Assembly (NCBI RefSeq): GCF_024612015.1
Contig: NZ_CP102512.1
Location: forward strand, 7,316,001 to 7,380,000
Source: Streptomyces sp. CA-210063
Lineage (GTDB): Bacteria; Actinomycetota; Actinomycetes; Streptomycetales; Streptomycetaceae
Reading direction: 5' to 3'
Length of the DNA stretch: 64,000 nt
The notes under the pieces were generated by a model. That model was given only the letters and a program-made list of their open reading frames with translations, was not told where the DNA came from and ran no database searches. How positions within the stretch are numbered: position 1 is the stretch's first letter; each line of letters starts with the position of its first letter. Positions 17,102 through 25,666 of this stretch are shown here, piece by piece. The position numbers were made by a program, and so were the translations under genes.

Positions 17102-17303
17102 CCGCAGACCAGCGAGGACCGCGTGCTCTGGTCGCGAGGCGGCCAGGGCAAGGACTCCGCCCCATCGATCCTCCGGCATAGGGTCAGCCACCGACTGCAG
17201 GCGGTGATCGCCTGATCCGGGCGCAACTCCGCTCCGCTGATGGGAGATACCCGGCCGCTCCCCGTTCGGATCCGCCGGCACGAGGATGGAGCGCATCACT
17301 TCC

Positions 17304-17486
17304 TCAGCGCCGACGCCCGCTTCCCCGGGAGGACCAGCCAGACCCCACGCCGGCCGAATGCACAGCGAGGAAAGCGAGCCCGGCAAGCATGAGGCTCGTC
17401 GGGCTGAAGATCACCTCGGTCGACGTCTCGGTGACACGGATGACGAAGGCGATGACGAAGAGTGCGGCGGCCACGAATGCGAGCAT
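17304..17486 (-). CDS. 60-residue two-helix membrane protein
   Basis: The frame from ATG 17486 encodes MLAFVAAALFVIAFVIRV, a short loop with TSTEVIFSPTS, a second helix MLAGLAFLAVHSAGVGSG, and a basic end. This arrangement with VIFSPT between two helices is familiar from small conserved Streptomyces membrane proteins of unknown role. The ribosome site is moderate (AGGGGTAGACAG). It lies beside the Asp23 remnant, a gene type it often accompanies in stress loci. Confidence 0.6.
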   Translation of the reverse strand: MLAFVAAALFVIAFVIRVTETSTEVIFSPTSLMLAGLAFLAVHSAGVGSGWSSRGSGRRR

Positions 17487-17854
17487 CTGTCTACCCCTGT
17501 CGGTGGACGACGAACCACACGTGATCCCGGTGGCTGCGCCGCTACATGTACATGCCGGGTGCCCCGGACGGCGCCGATCAGTCGCGTAAATCCCGTGCCG
17601 GAGTCGGTAGCGACACCCGTCGCCTGACCTGCCGGTGCTGTGAACAAGGCAACCGCGACTGCTGCTGTCGCGAACCCCCTCGGCCGCCCAGCCCGCGGGT
17701 CGACCCATCCGACATGTCGAGCTCATGAACAGATCCGGTGGGCCGTTGCACGGACGCGGTCCGTGCAACTATGGGAAGTGGACAGGCCGCCACCGAGCAC
17801 CCGGATCGTGATCGGACGCCGCGGTCGGCCATCTGCGACAGTGAGGAGCGCCCC
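17487..17854. other. intergenic region with possible secreted-peptide remnant
   Basis: On the minus strand one frame has a signal-peptide-like run (FATAAVAVALFTAPAGQAT) near 17605-17685, but a stop separates it from any start codon. It may be a broken small secreted protein. Nothing else is convincing. AGTGAGGAGCGCCCC before 17855 is the ribosome site of the next gene. Confidence 0.3.
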
Positions 17855-18175
17855 ATGGGCGCGAACACGGCCGAAACCGCGGTACCTGACGCTATCCAGG
17901 AGCTGACGGACCGACTGACGGCCGCCTACGCCAACCTGTTGACGGCTGCAATCGTGCGGGATGTGGTGCAGGACTGCTACCAGCCACTCAGCAACGCTCG
18001 TATTCCCAACTACGTGCCGATCCTCGTCGAGCACTGCAGCCGCACCAAGCTACGACAACTCACCCGGCGCTCCGATCCCACCGTTCTCCTGCGTGAGCAC
18101 TCCGACGGGATACGCGGCCACTCGATCACGAGGGCCTGTCGAAGGGTTCGAGCCGCCCTGACCCGCTCGGCATAG
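17855..18175 (+). CDS. small three-helix-bundle protein
   Basis: A 106-residue protein. Residues 8-70 (IQELTDRLTAAYANLL, then IVRDVVQDCYQPL and YVPILVEHCSRTKLRQL) match the three-helix-bundle dimerisation-domain proteins found widely in actinomycetes, whose role is unknown. The remainder after LTRRSDP is Arg-rich and may be read-through into unrelated sequence, so the original protein may have been shorter. The start has GAGGAGCG seven bases upstream. It stands alone after the Asp23 region. Confidence 0.55.
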   Translation: MGANTAETAVPDAIQELTDRLTAAYANLLTAAIVRDVVQDCYQPLSNARIPNYVPILVEHCSRTKLRQLTRRSDPTVLLREHSDGIRGHSITRACRRVRAALTRSA

Positions 18176-18199
18176 GGGCGGCGCCCAGGCGCACTTGGC

Positions 18200-18393
18200 G
18201 CACGGGCCCGCTCGACCATCTGCTGTGCCAGTTCCCGGTCCAGGCCGGCCGCACCCGTTCCCACGTTGTCCGCGTCCCTTCCCGGCCATCGCTGGGATCC
18301 CCGGGGAGCGATCTTCCAGTTGGGTGACTGGCTCAGGGCGCCGGCGCGTGTGCCTTCGACAGCGGCCACCCACGCGGCCGTGACCGTGGTCAC
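18200..18393 (-). pseudogene. possible mutator-type transposase 5' scrap
   Basis: A minus-strand frame reads AGLDRELAQQMVERARA, which resembles the first helix of IS256/mutator-family transposases. Nothing downstream supports a full gene. Weak, based on one short stretch. Confidence 0.2.
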
Positions 18394-18512
18394 CGCCGGT
18401 CCGCCTCTCGGCCGCCCGCGGGGATGGTTCCCAATGCCGTCGCGGTCTGACCGCGTCGTGTCCGGCTGCTACCGGCGCTTACGGGGATGGTCCACGCATC
18501 GGGCAGGGCTGC

Positions 18513-19097
18513 TCAGCTCGCCCTGGCGCAGTCCGCCCTTTTCGCGGTCATCGGGCTGATCACCATGTGGGCGGCGATCTGGTCGTTGGACAGGCCCCGC
18601 GCGACCAGGGCGACCGCTTCGCGTTCACGGCTGGTCAGCTCCTCCAGTGCCGTCCCGGGGGTGGGGAGGGGCTGGGTGACGTACCGGTGGATCAGCTTGC
18701 GGGTGATGGACGGGGCGAGCAGGGCGTCGCCGCGGGCGACGACCCGGACGGCGTGCAGGAAATCCTCCGGCACGATGTCCTTGACCAGGAACCCGGCGGC
18801 GCCGGCACGCAGCGCTTCGAAGACGTACTCGTCCATGCCGTAGTTGGTCAGCATGACGACGTGCACGCCGGCCAGGGCCGGGTCCGCGGCGATGCGCCGG
18901 GTCGTCTCGATGCCGTCCATGACCGGCATCTGGATGTCGATGAGCGCGACGTCGGGCAGGTGCTCCTCGACGAGCGCCAGACCCTCTGCGCCGTCAGCGG
19001 CTTCGGCCACCACCTCGATGTCGTCTTCGAGGCCGAGGAGCGCGCGGAAGCCGCTGCGGATGAGCGGCTGGTCGTCGACCAGCAGGACACGGATCAT
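18513..19097 (-). pseudogene. NarL-type response regulator lacking its recognition helix
   Basis: The receiver domain is complete: VLLVDDQP, phospho-acceptor Asp in ALIDIQMPVMDG (about residue 53), MLTNYG and LVKDIV. The LuxR-type HTH starts normally (LTSREREAVALVARGLSND, then IAAHMVISPMTAK) but then runs into RADCARAS and a stop. The recognition helix and last helix, usually about 30 residues, are missing. It probably cannot bind DNA normally. The ATG overlaps the stop of the upstream kinase remnant as ATGA, the usual coupling of a sensor kinase with its regulator. Confidence 0.75.
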
Positions 19098-19225
19098 GAG
19101 GCTCGTTCCACGGGAAGTTCGGCCTGGACGGTGAAACCGTGCTCGGCGCGCGGCCGCGCGCGCAGCCGGCCGCCAAGGGCGGTGACGCGTTCGCGCATGC
19201 CGAGCCGGCGGCGCCGTCGCCCCCT
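19094..19225 (-). pseudogene. sensor histidine kinase, 3' remnant
   Basis: The last ~35 codons of a NarX-type kinase remain: LGMRERVTALGGRLRARPRA, then GFTVQAELPVE and a stop overlapping the response-regulator ATG. These are the end of the ATPase domain. Upstream the homology breaks abruptly near 19220, close to an AT-rich patch (TAATTTTTAGGG), and other gene fragments follow. The kinase is nonfunctional, which fits the truncated partner. Confidence 0.7.
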
Positions 19226-19399
19226 ATCGGTCCGATAGGTAATTTTTAGGGCAACGTGTGCAGATTGCTCGCAGGTAGGCACACTGGCGCACAAGGGGGC
19301 GGTGTGCGTGGCGGGCGGGGTGCACGTATGCCGCCGTTGGCCGCGTGCGTCGCCGGGTTCCCGGCAGCGGCGGCGGTGGAACGGCCCGAGGACGGCCGC

Positions 19400-19515
19400 C
19401 CCGGCGACCGGCCCCAGCTCTGGCTGGACGACCGGGCGACCGCTGCTCAGGCCACCCGCCATCTCCTCGGCCTCGGCCACGAGACCGTGACTACCTGGCC
19501 CTTCGACAGGGGGAC
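19400..19515 (+). pseudogene. LacI-family sugar-binding domain scrap
   Basis: A plus-strand frame reads LWLDDRATAAQATRHLLGLGH. This resembles the strand-helix after the Asp of LacI-family effector domains (VDDRAG-x-x-AT-x-HL-x-x-LGH). No HTH or C-terminal half is found. A short fragment at the edge of the kinase remnant, pointing to rearrangement. Confidence 0.4.
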
Positions 19516-19580
19516 GCGTTCATGTCTGGCACGGAGGCCAGCGGCCCATTGCGGGACCGCGAGAAACGCAAACGGGGGCA

Positions 19581-19889
19581 TCAGTCGCCACCGCCGCTGC
19601 CGCAGCTGTCGGCGCCACCGCCACCCTCCTCGGCGGCCCAGGCGCTCTCCGCCTCACCGAGTGATCTGGGCCCCGAGGCGTTCTGGTTCGGACGGCCGGT
19701 CAGGTACCAGACCAGACAGGCGACGAACATGAAGACCGACAGCCCGACTGTCCACAGTAGTGACGCCGTGGGTCGCCGATCCATAGGGCCTTCCATGACT
19801 ATGGCCGTGAACCAGGCGGCCAGGAACCCGCTCTCCGGTGCGAACACCACCAGCACCAGGAAGATTCGCTCCCCGACGGGCAGACGCAT
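19581..19889 (-). CDS. small membrane protein of unknown function
   Basis: A 102-residue protein with two membrane segments: ERIFLVLVVFAPESGFLAAWF near the start, and LLWTVGLSVFMFVACLVWYL at about 44-63. A 38-residue acidic, Gly-rich tail follows. A ribosome site candidate (GAGAGGGGGGAAGCG) precedes the ATG at 19889. No named family is recognised. It could be a stress-related small membrane protein like those at 11647 and 17304. Confidence 0.55.
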   Translation of the reverse strand: MRLPVGERIFLVLVVFAPESGFLAAWFTAIVMEGPMDRRPTASLLWTVGLSVFMFVACLVWYLTGRPNQNASGPRSLGEAESAWAAEEGGGGADSCGSGGGD

Positions 19890-19968
19890 CGCTTCCCCCC
19901 TCTCGCCTGTGCCACGTTAGCGGGCTCGGGCACGGCCGAATACGGCACGAGTGGGCCCTGGCCTGTAG

Positions 19969-20110
19969 GTGGACGGGTGGCACGTGCCGCCGGGGGTGAT
20001 CCGGCTGATCGCCGAGGTGAGCGTCGTCGGCCCCGAGCCGGAGGACCTGGCGGCTCCATGTGACCGAGATGTACCCCCAGGGGAAGAAGTCGGGAGAGCC
20101 CCCGGCGGAG
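19969..20110 (+). pseudogene. possible Uma2-type nuclease-fold scrap
   Basis: A plus-strand frame reads GVIRLIAEVSVVGPEPEDLA, reminiscent of the conserved VxLVVEVVSPxSxxxD strand of Uma2-family proteins, which Streptomyces carries in many copies. The expected catalytic spacing is lost and no start fits. Weak. Confidence 0.2.
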
Positions 20111-20401
20111 GTTTCGTCCTCCACACCGCGCGCCAGCGTTCACGACGCCGCGGCGCCCGGCCGAACGCGCGTACCCGGCCTGCGGCGAGGGAAGACGGAC
20201 GCTGCCGCACGTGAGCGGTAGCACGACCGCGGCCGCCGCCGGGAGGAGGACGCCGTGCCTGCGAAGGCGAGCGAGCCGCTGCCGCGGGGCTCCGGTGACC
20301 GTGGAGCTCCCCGTGCTACCGCCCGTGCTGCCGCTTCCGCAGGAGGGGGAAACCGGGACGGAAGTATCTGGAGAGCATCAGAAACGCGCCGGAACCCGGT
20401 G
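20111..20401. other. intergenic region
   Basis: Very GC-rich with no supported gene on either strand. Confidence 0.3.
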
Positions 20402-20432
20402 GCGGCCGACCCTGGGTTCCAGGGTCGGCCGC
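20402..20432 (-). terminator. GH97 gene terminator hairpin
   Basis: GCGGCCGACCCTGG (20402-20415) and CCAGGGTCGGCCGC (20419-20432) form a perfect 14-bp stem with a 3-nt loop. It lies 54 bp after the stop of the minus-strand glycosidase gene and fits a Streptomyces terminator without a T-run. Confidence 0.75.
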
Positions 20433-20485
20433 GTCGGGGCACGTGGCAGGGGAAAGCTGCCGGGGCCGGGTTTCTGCCGGGGCCG

Positions 20486-22600
20486 TCAGAGGACGGCGAT
20501 GAATCCGCCGAAGGGTGCGGTGTCGATCGTGAACTTGCGGCCGTGCCGGGTCGTCAGGCGCAGGGTCGGGTCGGTGACGGAGGAGTCGGAGAAGAGCTGG
20601 AGCGTGGCCGGGGTGTGAATGCCCAGGTCCCGTAGGTCGACGGTCAGTTGCTGGGCCCGGCCGGTGGGCGGGGCGTAGCCGGAGGCCGAGGAGTCGAGGC
20701 CGGGCGCGATGGTGAGGGTCTTGCCATTGACACCGGCGATGTACCAGGCGCGGCCCTTGCGGCGGGCGACGACGACATGGCTGCCGGGGTCGGCGGCCAG
20801 GAAGCGGGTCTCGTCCCAGGCGACCGGGACCGTGCTGAGCAGCTCGCGTACCTCGGGCGACTGGCTGAGGTAGGCCTCGGGGGCGTCCGCGAAGCCGTTG
20901 AAGCCGGACTGGTAGACGACGGTGAGGGCGAGCTCATGGGCATCGGTGGTGTGCCGCGGGCTCTCCGGGAGTGCGTACGGGGACAGCAGGGTGGTGCCGT
21001 AGTCGAAGGCGCCGACGATGTTGCGGCTGATGGCCGCGATGGTGGTCTGCTCGGGGATCTGGTCGGCGAGCGCCTTGGTGTTGGAGTAGTGCTCGCTGGC
21101 GATGCCCGCCTCGACGCCGAGCAGGTGCGGGTAGGTGCGGTCCCAGCCGCGCGGGATGGTGGTGTTGTGCAGCACGATGTGCAGCCGGTAGCGGCCGGCG
21201 TCCTCGACGACCTCCCGCTGCCAGACGATGAGCTGCTGCTTGTCGGCCTCCCACATGTCGACCTTGACGCCCGCGACCCCGAGATCGCGCAGCCGCTTGA
21301 AGGTGGCACGGCGGGTGGCCGCGTCGGTCATCAGGTCGCGCGGGGTGCCGGTGCCGGTGTTGTTGGCGCCACCGGAGTTGTGCCAGAGGAAGAGCTTCAT
21401 TCCGCGCTGGTCGGCCTCGGCGACGATGCGCTCCAGCGGGATCCGGTTGCCGGCAGCGTCGGTCATCTGGTCCCAGCGGGCGTCGACAAGCGCGTACGGC
21501 CAGCCCATCTCCTTGCCCAGGTCGAACCAGCGGATCGTCTGCTCCAGGCTCCTGGGGCTGGCGTGGTCCATCATCCAGCTGAACGTTGCGGCCCCGGGGC
21601 GGACCCAGGAGGTGTCGTCCAGCGCGCAGGGGACGCCGAGGTCGGTGGCGAGGGTGGTGTTGGCGACCTGCGCGGCGGTACGGGACACCGCGACGAAGCG
21701 CCAGGAGGTCTGCCAGGCGCCGCTGACCTGGGGGGTGCCGGGGCCGAGGGTGCCGAGCGCCTCGTCGTCGTAGGGGAAGGCGACGGAGTACGTGACGTGG
21801 CCGGCGGCCGCGTCGAGGGTGGGCTGCGTGAGGTGGCAGGCCGGGTACGTGCCGTCCATGCCGGACTCGCTCGCGAGCACCCACCACTCCTGGCCGTCCC
21901 GTGCGGCGGTGCGGGCCAGCAGCGGGAAGGAGGCGCCGCGCGGGGAGGCGGTGGCGTCACCCAGCGCGGGGACGGTGTGGTGGTCGCGGGGGATGTACCA
22001 CTCCTGGTACTTGGGCTTCTGGACCGTGTACGGCAGGGTGAACTGCGCGCCGCCGTCGGCCGGGACGTTCAGCGTCAGACCGGTGGCCTCACTGACCACG
22101 GTGTGTGTGGCGCCGTCACCGCGGTCCGGGAAGCGGTACCGGAAGGCAGCCCCCTCGCTGTCCGCGCGCAGCACGATGTCCATCGGCAGGCCCTTGGCGT
22201 TGCGCACCGACACGACGCGCTCGGTCATCGTCTTGCGGACCCGGGAGACCTTGCCCTGGAGCAGCTCGTAGTCGACCTCCACCGTCCTCGGACGGCCCCG
22301 GTCGGTGAGCGTGAGACGTGAGGCGAAGTCCGCGTCGTCCAGGATGAGCCCGAGCGGGCTGGGCGGAACGACCTCGACACCGTCCACGGCCACGGTGTGC
22401 GTCGGGGTGCCGGCGTCCAGGCGCAGTGTCACTCGTACGCGCCCGCACGGGGAGACGACCATGACCGGGCCGGCACCGGTGGTTGAGGTGGCGGCCTGCG
22501 CGGACGCCGCCGTCAACGGAGCCGTCAGGGCCACAGCAGTCGCGGCTGCCCCGGTGACGACGGCCCTCCGGGACATTTGGCCAGAACTCTCAAAGCTCAT
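20486..22600 (-). CDS. secreted family GH97 glycoside hydrolase
   Basis: A 704-residue exported enzyme. Residues 9-37 (SRRAVVTGAAATAVAL, cleavage near ASAQA) form a Tat-type signal. An N-terminal beta-sandwich (about 45-300) precedes a TIM barrel with WPYALVDARW, GMKLFLWHNSGG and GVKVDMWEAD, and a C-terminal sandwich ends GGFIAVL. GH97 enzymes act on alpha-glucosides or alpha-galactosides. Asp 448 in KVDMW stands where retaining members have their nucleophile, and Glu 497 in LLGVEAG is a candidate acid/base, so an alpha-galactosidase-like retaining enzyme is favoured by inference. It is monocistronic with its own terminator. Confidence 0.85.
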   Translation of the reverse strand: MSFESSGQMSRRAVVTGAAATAVALTAPLTAASAQAATSTTGAGPVMVVSPCGRVRVTLRLDAGTPTHTVAVDGVEVVPPSPLGLILDDADFASRLTLTDRGRPRTVEVDYELLQGKVSRVRKTMTERVVSVRNAKGLPMDIVLRADSEGAAFRYRFPDRGDGATHTVVSEATGLTLNVPADGGAQFTLPYTVQKPKYQEWYIPRDHHTVPALGDATASPRGASFPLLARTAARDGQEWWVLASESGMDGTYPACHLTQPTLDAAAGHVTYSVAFPYDDEALGTLGPGTPQVSGAWQTSWRFVAVSRTAAQVANTTLATDLGVPCALDDTSWVRPGAATFSWMMDHASPRSLEQTIRWFDLGKEMGWPYALVDARWDQMTDAAGNRIPLERIVAEADQRGMKLFLWHNSGGANNTGTGTPRDLMTDAATRRATFKRLRDLGVAGVKVDMWEADKQQLIVWQREVVEDAGRYRLHIVLHNTTIPRGWDRTYPHLLGVEAGIASEHYSNTKALADQIPEQTTIAAISRNIVGAFDYGTTLLSPYALPESPRHTTDAHELALTVVYQSGFNGFADAPEAYLSQSPEVRELLSTVPVAWDETRFLAADPGSHVVVARRKGRAWYIAGVNGKTLTIAPGLDSSASGYAPPTGRAQQLTVDLRDLGIHTPATLQLFSDSSVTDPTLRLTTRHGRKFTIDTAPFGGFIAVL

Positions 22601-22839
22601 GTGAGGTGCGTATCCTTTTGCGTCGGGTGGGGACCCGGCAGACGATTTCCGTGGGCGATGAACCGACCCTGTTCCGCATCTGTAGTTTTGCTGAGCAAGC
22701 CGCTACCAAACGGAGCGGCACGGGTTTGCACCGGCAGCTCACCGACCTACTTGCTGATCGCCTTTGGTTGGGTGCTGACGACCGCCGTCATCGCGGGTGT
22801 CACCGCACCCTGAAGAAAAGTTGGAGGTCGACAGCTGAG

Positions 22840-22998
22840 TTCAGGCGTCGCCAGCAGATCGGTGAGCAGGTGATCCGGGTCGGCCACCGTCGCGAGCGCC
22901 TCAAGGCCGCCGAGAAGCTGGCCGCGCGCGGCGAGTTCGAGCAGGCCGCGGCGGCACATGACGCGGGCAAGCGTGCCCGACGCGAGGCCTTCGAGTGA
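22840..22998 (+). pseudogene. vapB: VapB antitoxin, 3' part, second copy
   Basis: The frame ending at 22998 reads RRERLKAAEKLAARGEFEQA and ends RARREAFE, the same ending as the partial vapB at 1-21. Upstream of about 22840 the frame no longer resembles an antitoxin DNA-binding domain and has no suitable start, so the 5' part looks lost. A short C-terminal toxin-binding peptide might persist. It overlaps the following vapC GTG as in copy 1. Confidence 0.55.
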
Positions 22999-23330
22999 TC
23001 ACGTACCTGCTCGACACCTCCGCCCTGTGGCATCTGCTCCGCACCCATGGGGCATTGCCGCCCTGGGAGGGGCACATCGCCGCTGGGGTGTTCCACCTCT
23101 GCGAGCCGACACGGGCCGAATGTCGCTACTCGGCAACCAGCCCGTCCCACCGGGACGAGCTCGCGAAGGAGTTGGACGCACTCTGCCTGCTCTCTCCCGT
23201 GCCGAAGAACGACTGGCGTTGGGTCGACACTGCCCAGTACAAACTGACCCAGCGGGGCCAACATCGCGCGGCTGGAGCGATCGATCTGTCGGTGTGTGCG
23301 ACCGCGGTTCACCACGGGCACACCGTCCTC
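22995..23330 (+). pseudogene. vapC: VapC toxin, truncated second copy
   Basis: The first 112 residues closely match the VapC at 18-425 (LLDTSALWHLL, IAAGVFHLCEPTRAE, RWVDTAQYKLTQRGQHRAAGAIDL). At HTVL (23330) the match ends and unrelated sequence antisense to the permease follows. The lost segment contains the VDNDF motif with the last metal-binding Asp, so RNase activity is unlikely. The junction lies 25 bp from the permease stop, indicating deletion or recombination here. A long fused frame continues but is spurious. Confidence 0.8.
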
Positions 23331-23354
23331 ACGCGCTCTGCCGGTCGTGAGGGC

Positions 23355-24824
23355 TCAGTCCGCGTCGGCCACGATGGAGCCGACGCGTTCGGCGAGGGTC
23401 GGGTCGCGTCGGACCAGGAGGGCCGCGTAGCCGACGGCGGCGAGCAGGGTGGCGACCGCCACGTAGGGGAACCAGTTGTAAGGCGCGGGCTGGCCCGGCT
23501 TGGCGAGGTAGTAGAGCGGGATCAGGATGGCCGCCGTACCGAGCGCGGGCAGTACCAGGTGCCGGACCACCCGGAACTCCTGCGGCCGGTACCTGCGGTA
23601 GTACAGCGGCAGGGCGATGTTGGACGCGAGGTAGACCAGCAGGATCAGGATGGCGCCGAGAGTCGAGGACTCGGTGAAGAAGACCACCGGGTTCATCGAG
23701 TCGCCGGAGGACCCCAGCAGGTGGCCCAGGGCCCAGCCGCCGATGATCAGCAGAGCGGTGGCGGTGAAGGTGATGATCGCCTTGTTCGGTGTGCGGCGGA
23801 TGGGGTGCACGTAACCGAAGAAGGAGGGGAGCAGCCCCTCGCGTCCGGCGTTGAACACCAGGCGGGCCTGGGAGTTGATGCCGGCGATCAGCACGCCGAG
23901 GGTGGAGGTCAGTCCGCCGAGGTAGGCGAGGAACGCCAGCGCGCCGAGGGTGTGGTGGGCCACCTCGATGAAGGGGATCCGGGAGGCGCCGAGTCGGGTC
24001 ACGTCGTAGCCGAAGCCCGTCACCGTGGCGTAGGCGAAGAGGACGTAACTCACCGTCATGATCGTGACGGAGGAGAACACCGCACGGCCGACGTTGTGAC
24101 GCGGATTCTCCGTCTCTTCGGCGAGTGCCGCCGAGTTCTCCCAGCCGATGAACAGGTACACCGCCAGCGGGAAGCCGGCCGCCAGCCCCTTGAAGCCGTC
24201 GCTGATGTGGCTGGGCAGGAACGGGTCGAAGGACAGCTCGCCGCGGTGTTCCACCAGCGCGGCGACCGAGACCACGACCAGCACGAGCATCTCCGCGCCG
24301 AAGAAGTAGCCGGCCCACTTGGTGGAGACCACCACCCCGCGCAGCATCAGCGTGACGGCCAGCCCGGTGAGCAGCAGCGTCCAGATGATCCACGGCAGGT
24401 CTACGCCGGTGTAGTGGCGCAGGGTGATCTGCACGAACCCGCCGGAGATCGAGATGACGCCGGCCATCGCGATGATGTAGCCCAGCGCCGCCAGCAGCGC
24501 CGTGGTCACCGCGCTGACCGGCCCGAAGGTCTTGCCGACGAAGGTGATGAAGCTGCCCGCCGAGGGGTGCGCCCGGGAGAACTCCGCCAGCGTGTTGCCG
24601 AGGAGCGCCACCGCGATGCCCGCGGCCAGGATGGTCAGCGGTGACGCCACGCCCGCGGTGGTGGCCAGGAAGGCGAAACCGAAGAAGAAGCTCATGGCCG
24701 GGCCGACGTTGGCCATCGTGGCGGCGGCGATGTCTGCCATGCCGAGGACGCCGCCGCGCAGCCGCTGCGGCGCGCCGCCGACGGGACCCGGCGGGGAGAG
24801 CGGGCCGGCTCCGGGGTTGGGCAT
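23355..24824 (-). CDS. APC-superfamily amino-acid permease
   Basis: A 489-residue transporter with about 12 membrane helices. TM1 has the discontinuous MADIAAATMANVGPAMSFF typical of APC carriers, and later GYIIAMAGVISISGG, FIGWENSAALAEETENPRHN (conserved helix-6 region and loop) and INSQARLVFNAGREG are characteristic. It likely imports an amino acid, amine or related solute with protons. The ATG at 24824 has GAGGAG upstream. A GntR-family regulator gene lies 108 bp upstream on the same strand and may control it. The truncated vapC ends against its 3' end. Confidence 0.88.
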   Translation of the reverse strand: MPNPGAGPLSPPGPVGGAPQRLRGGVLGMADIAAATMANVGPAMSFFFGFAFLATTAGVASPLTILAAGIAVALLGNTLAEFSRAHPSAGSFITFVGKTFGPVSAVTTALLAALGYIIAMAGVISISGGFVQITLRHYTGVDLPWIIWTLLLTGLAVTLMLRGVVVSTKWAGYFFGAEMLVLVVVSVAALVEHRGELSFDPFLPSHISDGFKGLAAGFPLAVYLFIGWENSAALAEETENPRHNVGRAVFSSVTIMTVSYVLFAYATVTGFGYDVTRLGASRIPFIEVAHHTLGALAFLAYLGGLTSTLGVLIAGINSQARLVFNAGREGLLPSFFGYVHPIRRTPNKAIITFTATALLIIGGWALGHLLGSSGDSMNPVVFFTESSTLGAILILLVYLASNIALPLYYRRYRPQEFRVVRHLVLPALGTAAILIPLYYLAKPGQPAPYNWFPYVAVATLLAAVGYAALLVRRDPTLAERVGSIVADAD

Positions 24825-24856
24825 GGCGGCAACTCCTCGTGCGGTGTGGCGGCGTG

Positions 24857-24901
24857 ATGGATGCGCGGGTTACGGATGCGCGGGTTACGGATGCGCGGGT
24901 T
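24857..24901. repeat. three 15-bp tandem repeats
   Basis: The unit ACGGATGCGCGGGTT occurs three times (24857, 24872, 24887; the first has ATGG for ACGG) between the GntR stop and the permease start. It may be a repeated binding site in the permease upstream region or simple slippage. Confidence 0.7.
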
Positions 24902-24931
24902 CTCGGCGGCCGGGCCGGCACGGACCGGGTG

Positions 24932-25666
24932 TCAGCGGTGCTGGGAACGGTGGTGTGCCTTCACCGCCTGCACGGCCGGATCGGTCGCCCCCCGCCCGAG
25001 TTCGGTGAGAAGTTCGGCGTGGCAGCGGTTCTGCGCCCGTACGACCGCGGGTTCCGGTGCGGGCAGCAGCAGGCACAGCCGGCCGAGCAGATCGGCGGCG
25101 AACTCGCGGATTGCGGCGCCGCCGAGCGCCACCGCGAGGTCCAGGTGGAATCGGGTCTCCAGCTCGGCCAGGCGTGCCGGGTCGTCGGTCTGTTCCATCT
25201 CCTCGACCAGTGCCCGGAGCCCGTCCAGCCGTTCGGCCGGGACCTCTCCCGAACTGTGCGCCACGAGGCCGCATTCGAGCAGGAGTTGGAAGGCGTCCAG
25301 CGAAGCCGCCTCCTCGGGGTCGTGGGTCAGGGCTACGACGGTGGCCCAGTCCTGCGCGACGAAGGTTCCGCCCGCCCGTCCGCGCCGGCGGTCGAGCAGG
25401 CCGTCCTGGCACATGCCCTCCAGTGCGCGGCGCACGGTGATCTCGCCGATTCCCAGCTCCTCGGCGAGGACCCCGGCGTCCGGCAGCCGGTCTCCAGGCT
25501 GCACGGATCGCAGGCGTACCCGCAGTGCGATCCGTGACCGGACGAGATCGGATCCGCTCTGGCCCCCGCCGGGCAGGGCGCGGGCGTGTCCCACGCCGGT
25601 GACCGATGTCGTCTGGGCCGGGCCTGGCGGGTTGTAAGGCCCGAACTTGCCCGCTGCATTCGCCAC
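24932..25666 (-). CDS. GntR/FadR-type transcriptional regulator
   Basis: A 244-residue regulator. The winged helix is at about 45-103 (LRSVQPGDRLPDAGVLAEEL, GIGEITVRRALEGM, DGLLDRRRG). An FCD-type helical sensor domain follows (LLLECGLVAHSSGEV, LETRFHLDLAVALG, ARLAELE) with His and Asp/Glu residues fit to bind a metal-carboxylate ligand. It lies directly upstream of an APC permease on the same strand, so a substrate-responsive repressor of transport is plausible but inferred. The N-terminal 30 residues are atypical, and a later start is possible. Confidence 0.82.
   Translation of the reverse strand: MANAAGKFGPYNPPGPAQTTSVTGVGHARALPGGGQSGSDLVRSRIALRVRLRSVQPGDRLPDAGVLAEELGIGEITVRRALEGMCQDGLLDRRRGRAGGTFVAQDWATVVALTHDPEEAASLDAFQLLLECGLVAHSSGEVPAERLDGLRALVEEMEQTDDPARLAELETRFHLDLAVALGGAAIREFAADLLGRLCLLLPAPEPAVVRAQNRCHAELLTELGRGATDPAVQAVKAHHRSQHR

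Noticed and set aside
18132..18160. GGGTTCGAGCC resembling a tRNA T arm
   Set aside because: No pairing acceptor stem; the sequence is inside a coding frame and a possible transposase scrap.
23329..24921. Very long open frames antisense or in alternate frames to the permease, including a continuation of vapC to 24644
   Set aside because: They are Arg/Pro/Gly-rich shadows of the GC-rich permease gene with no motifs; the permease frame shows clear membrane helices.
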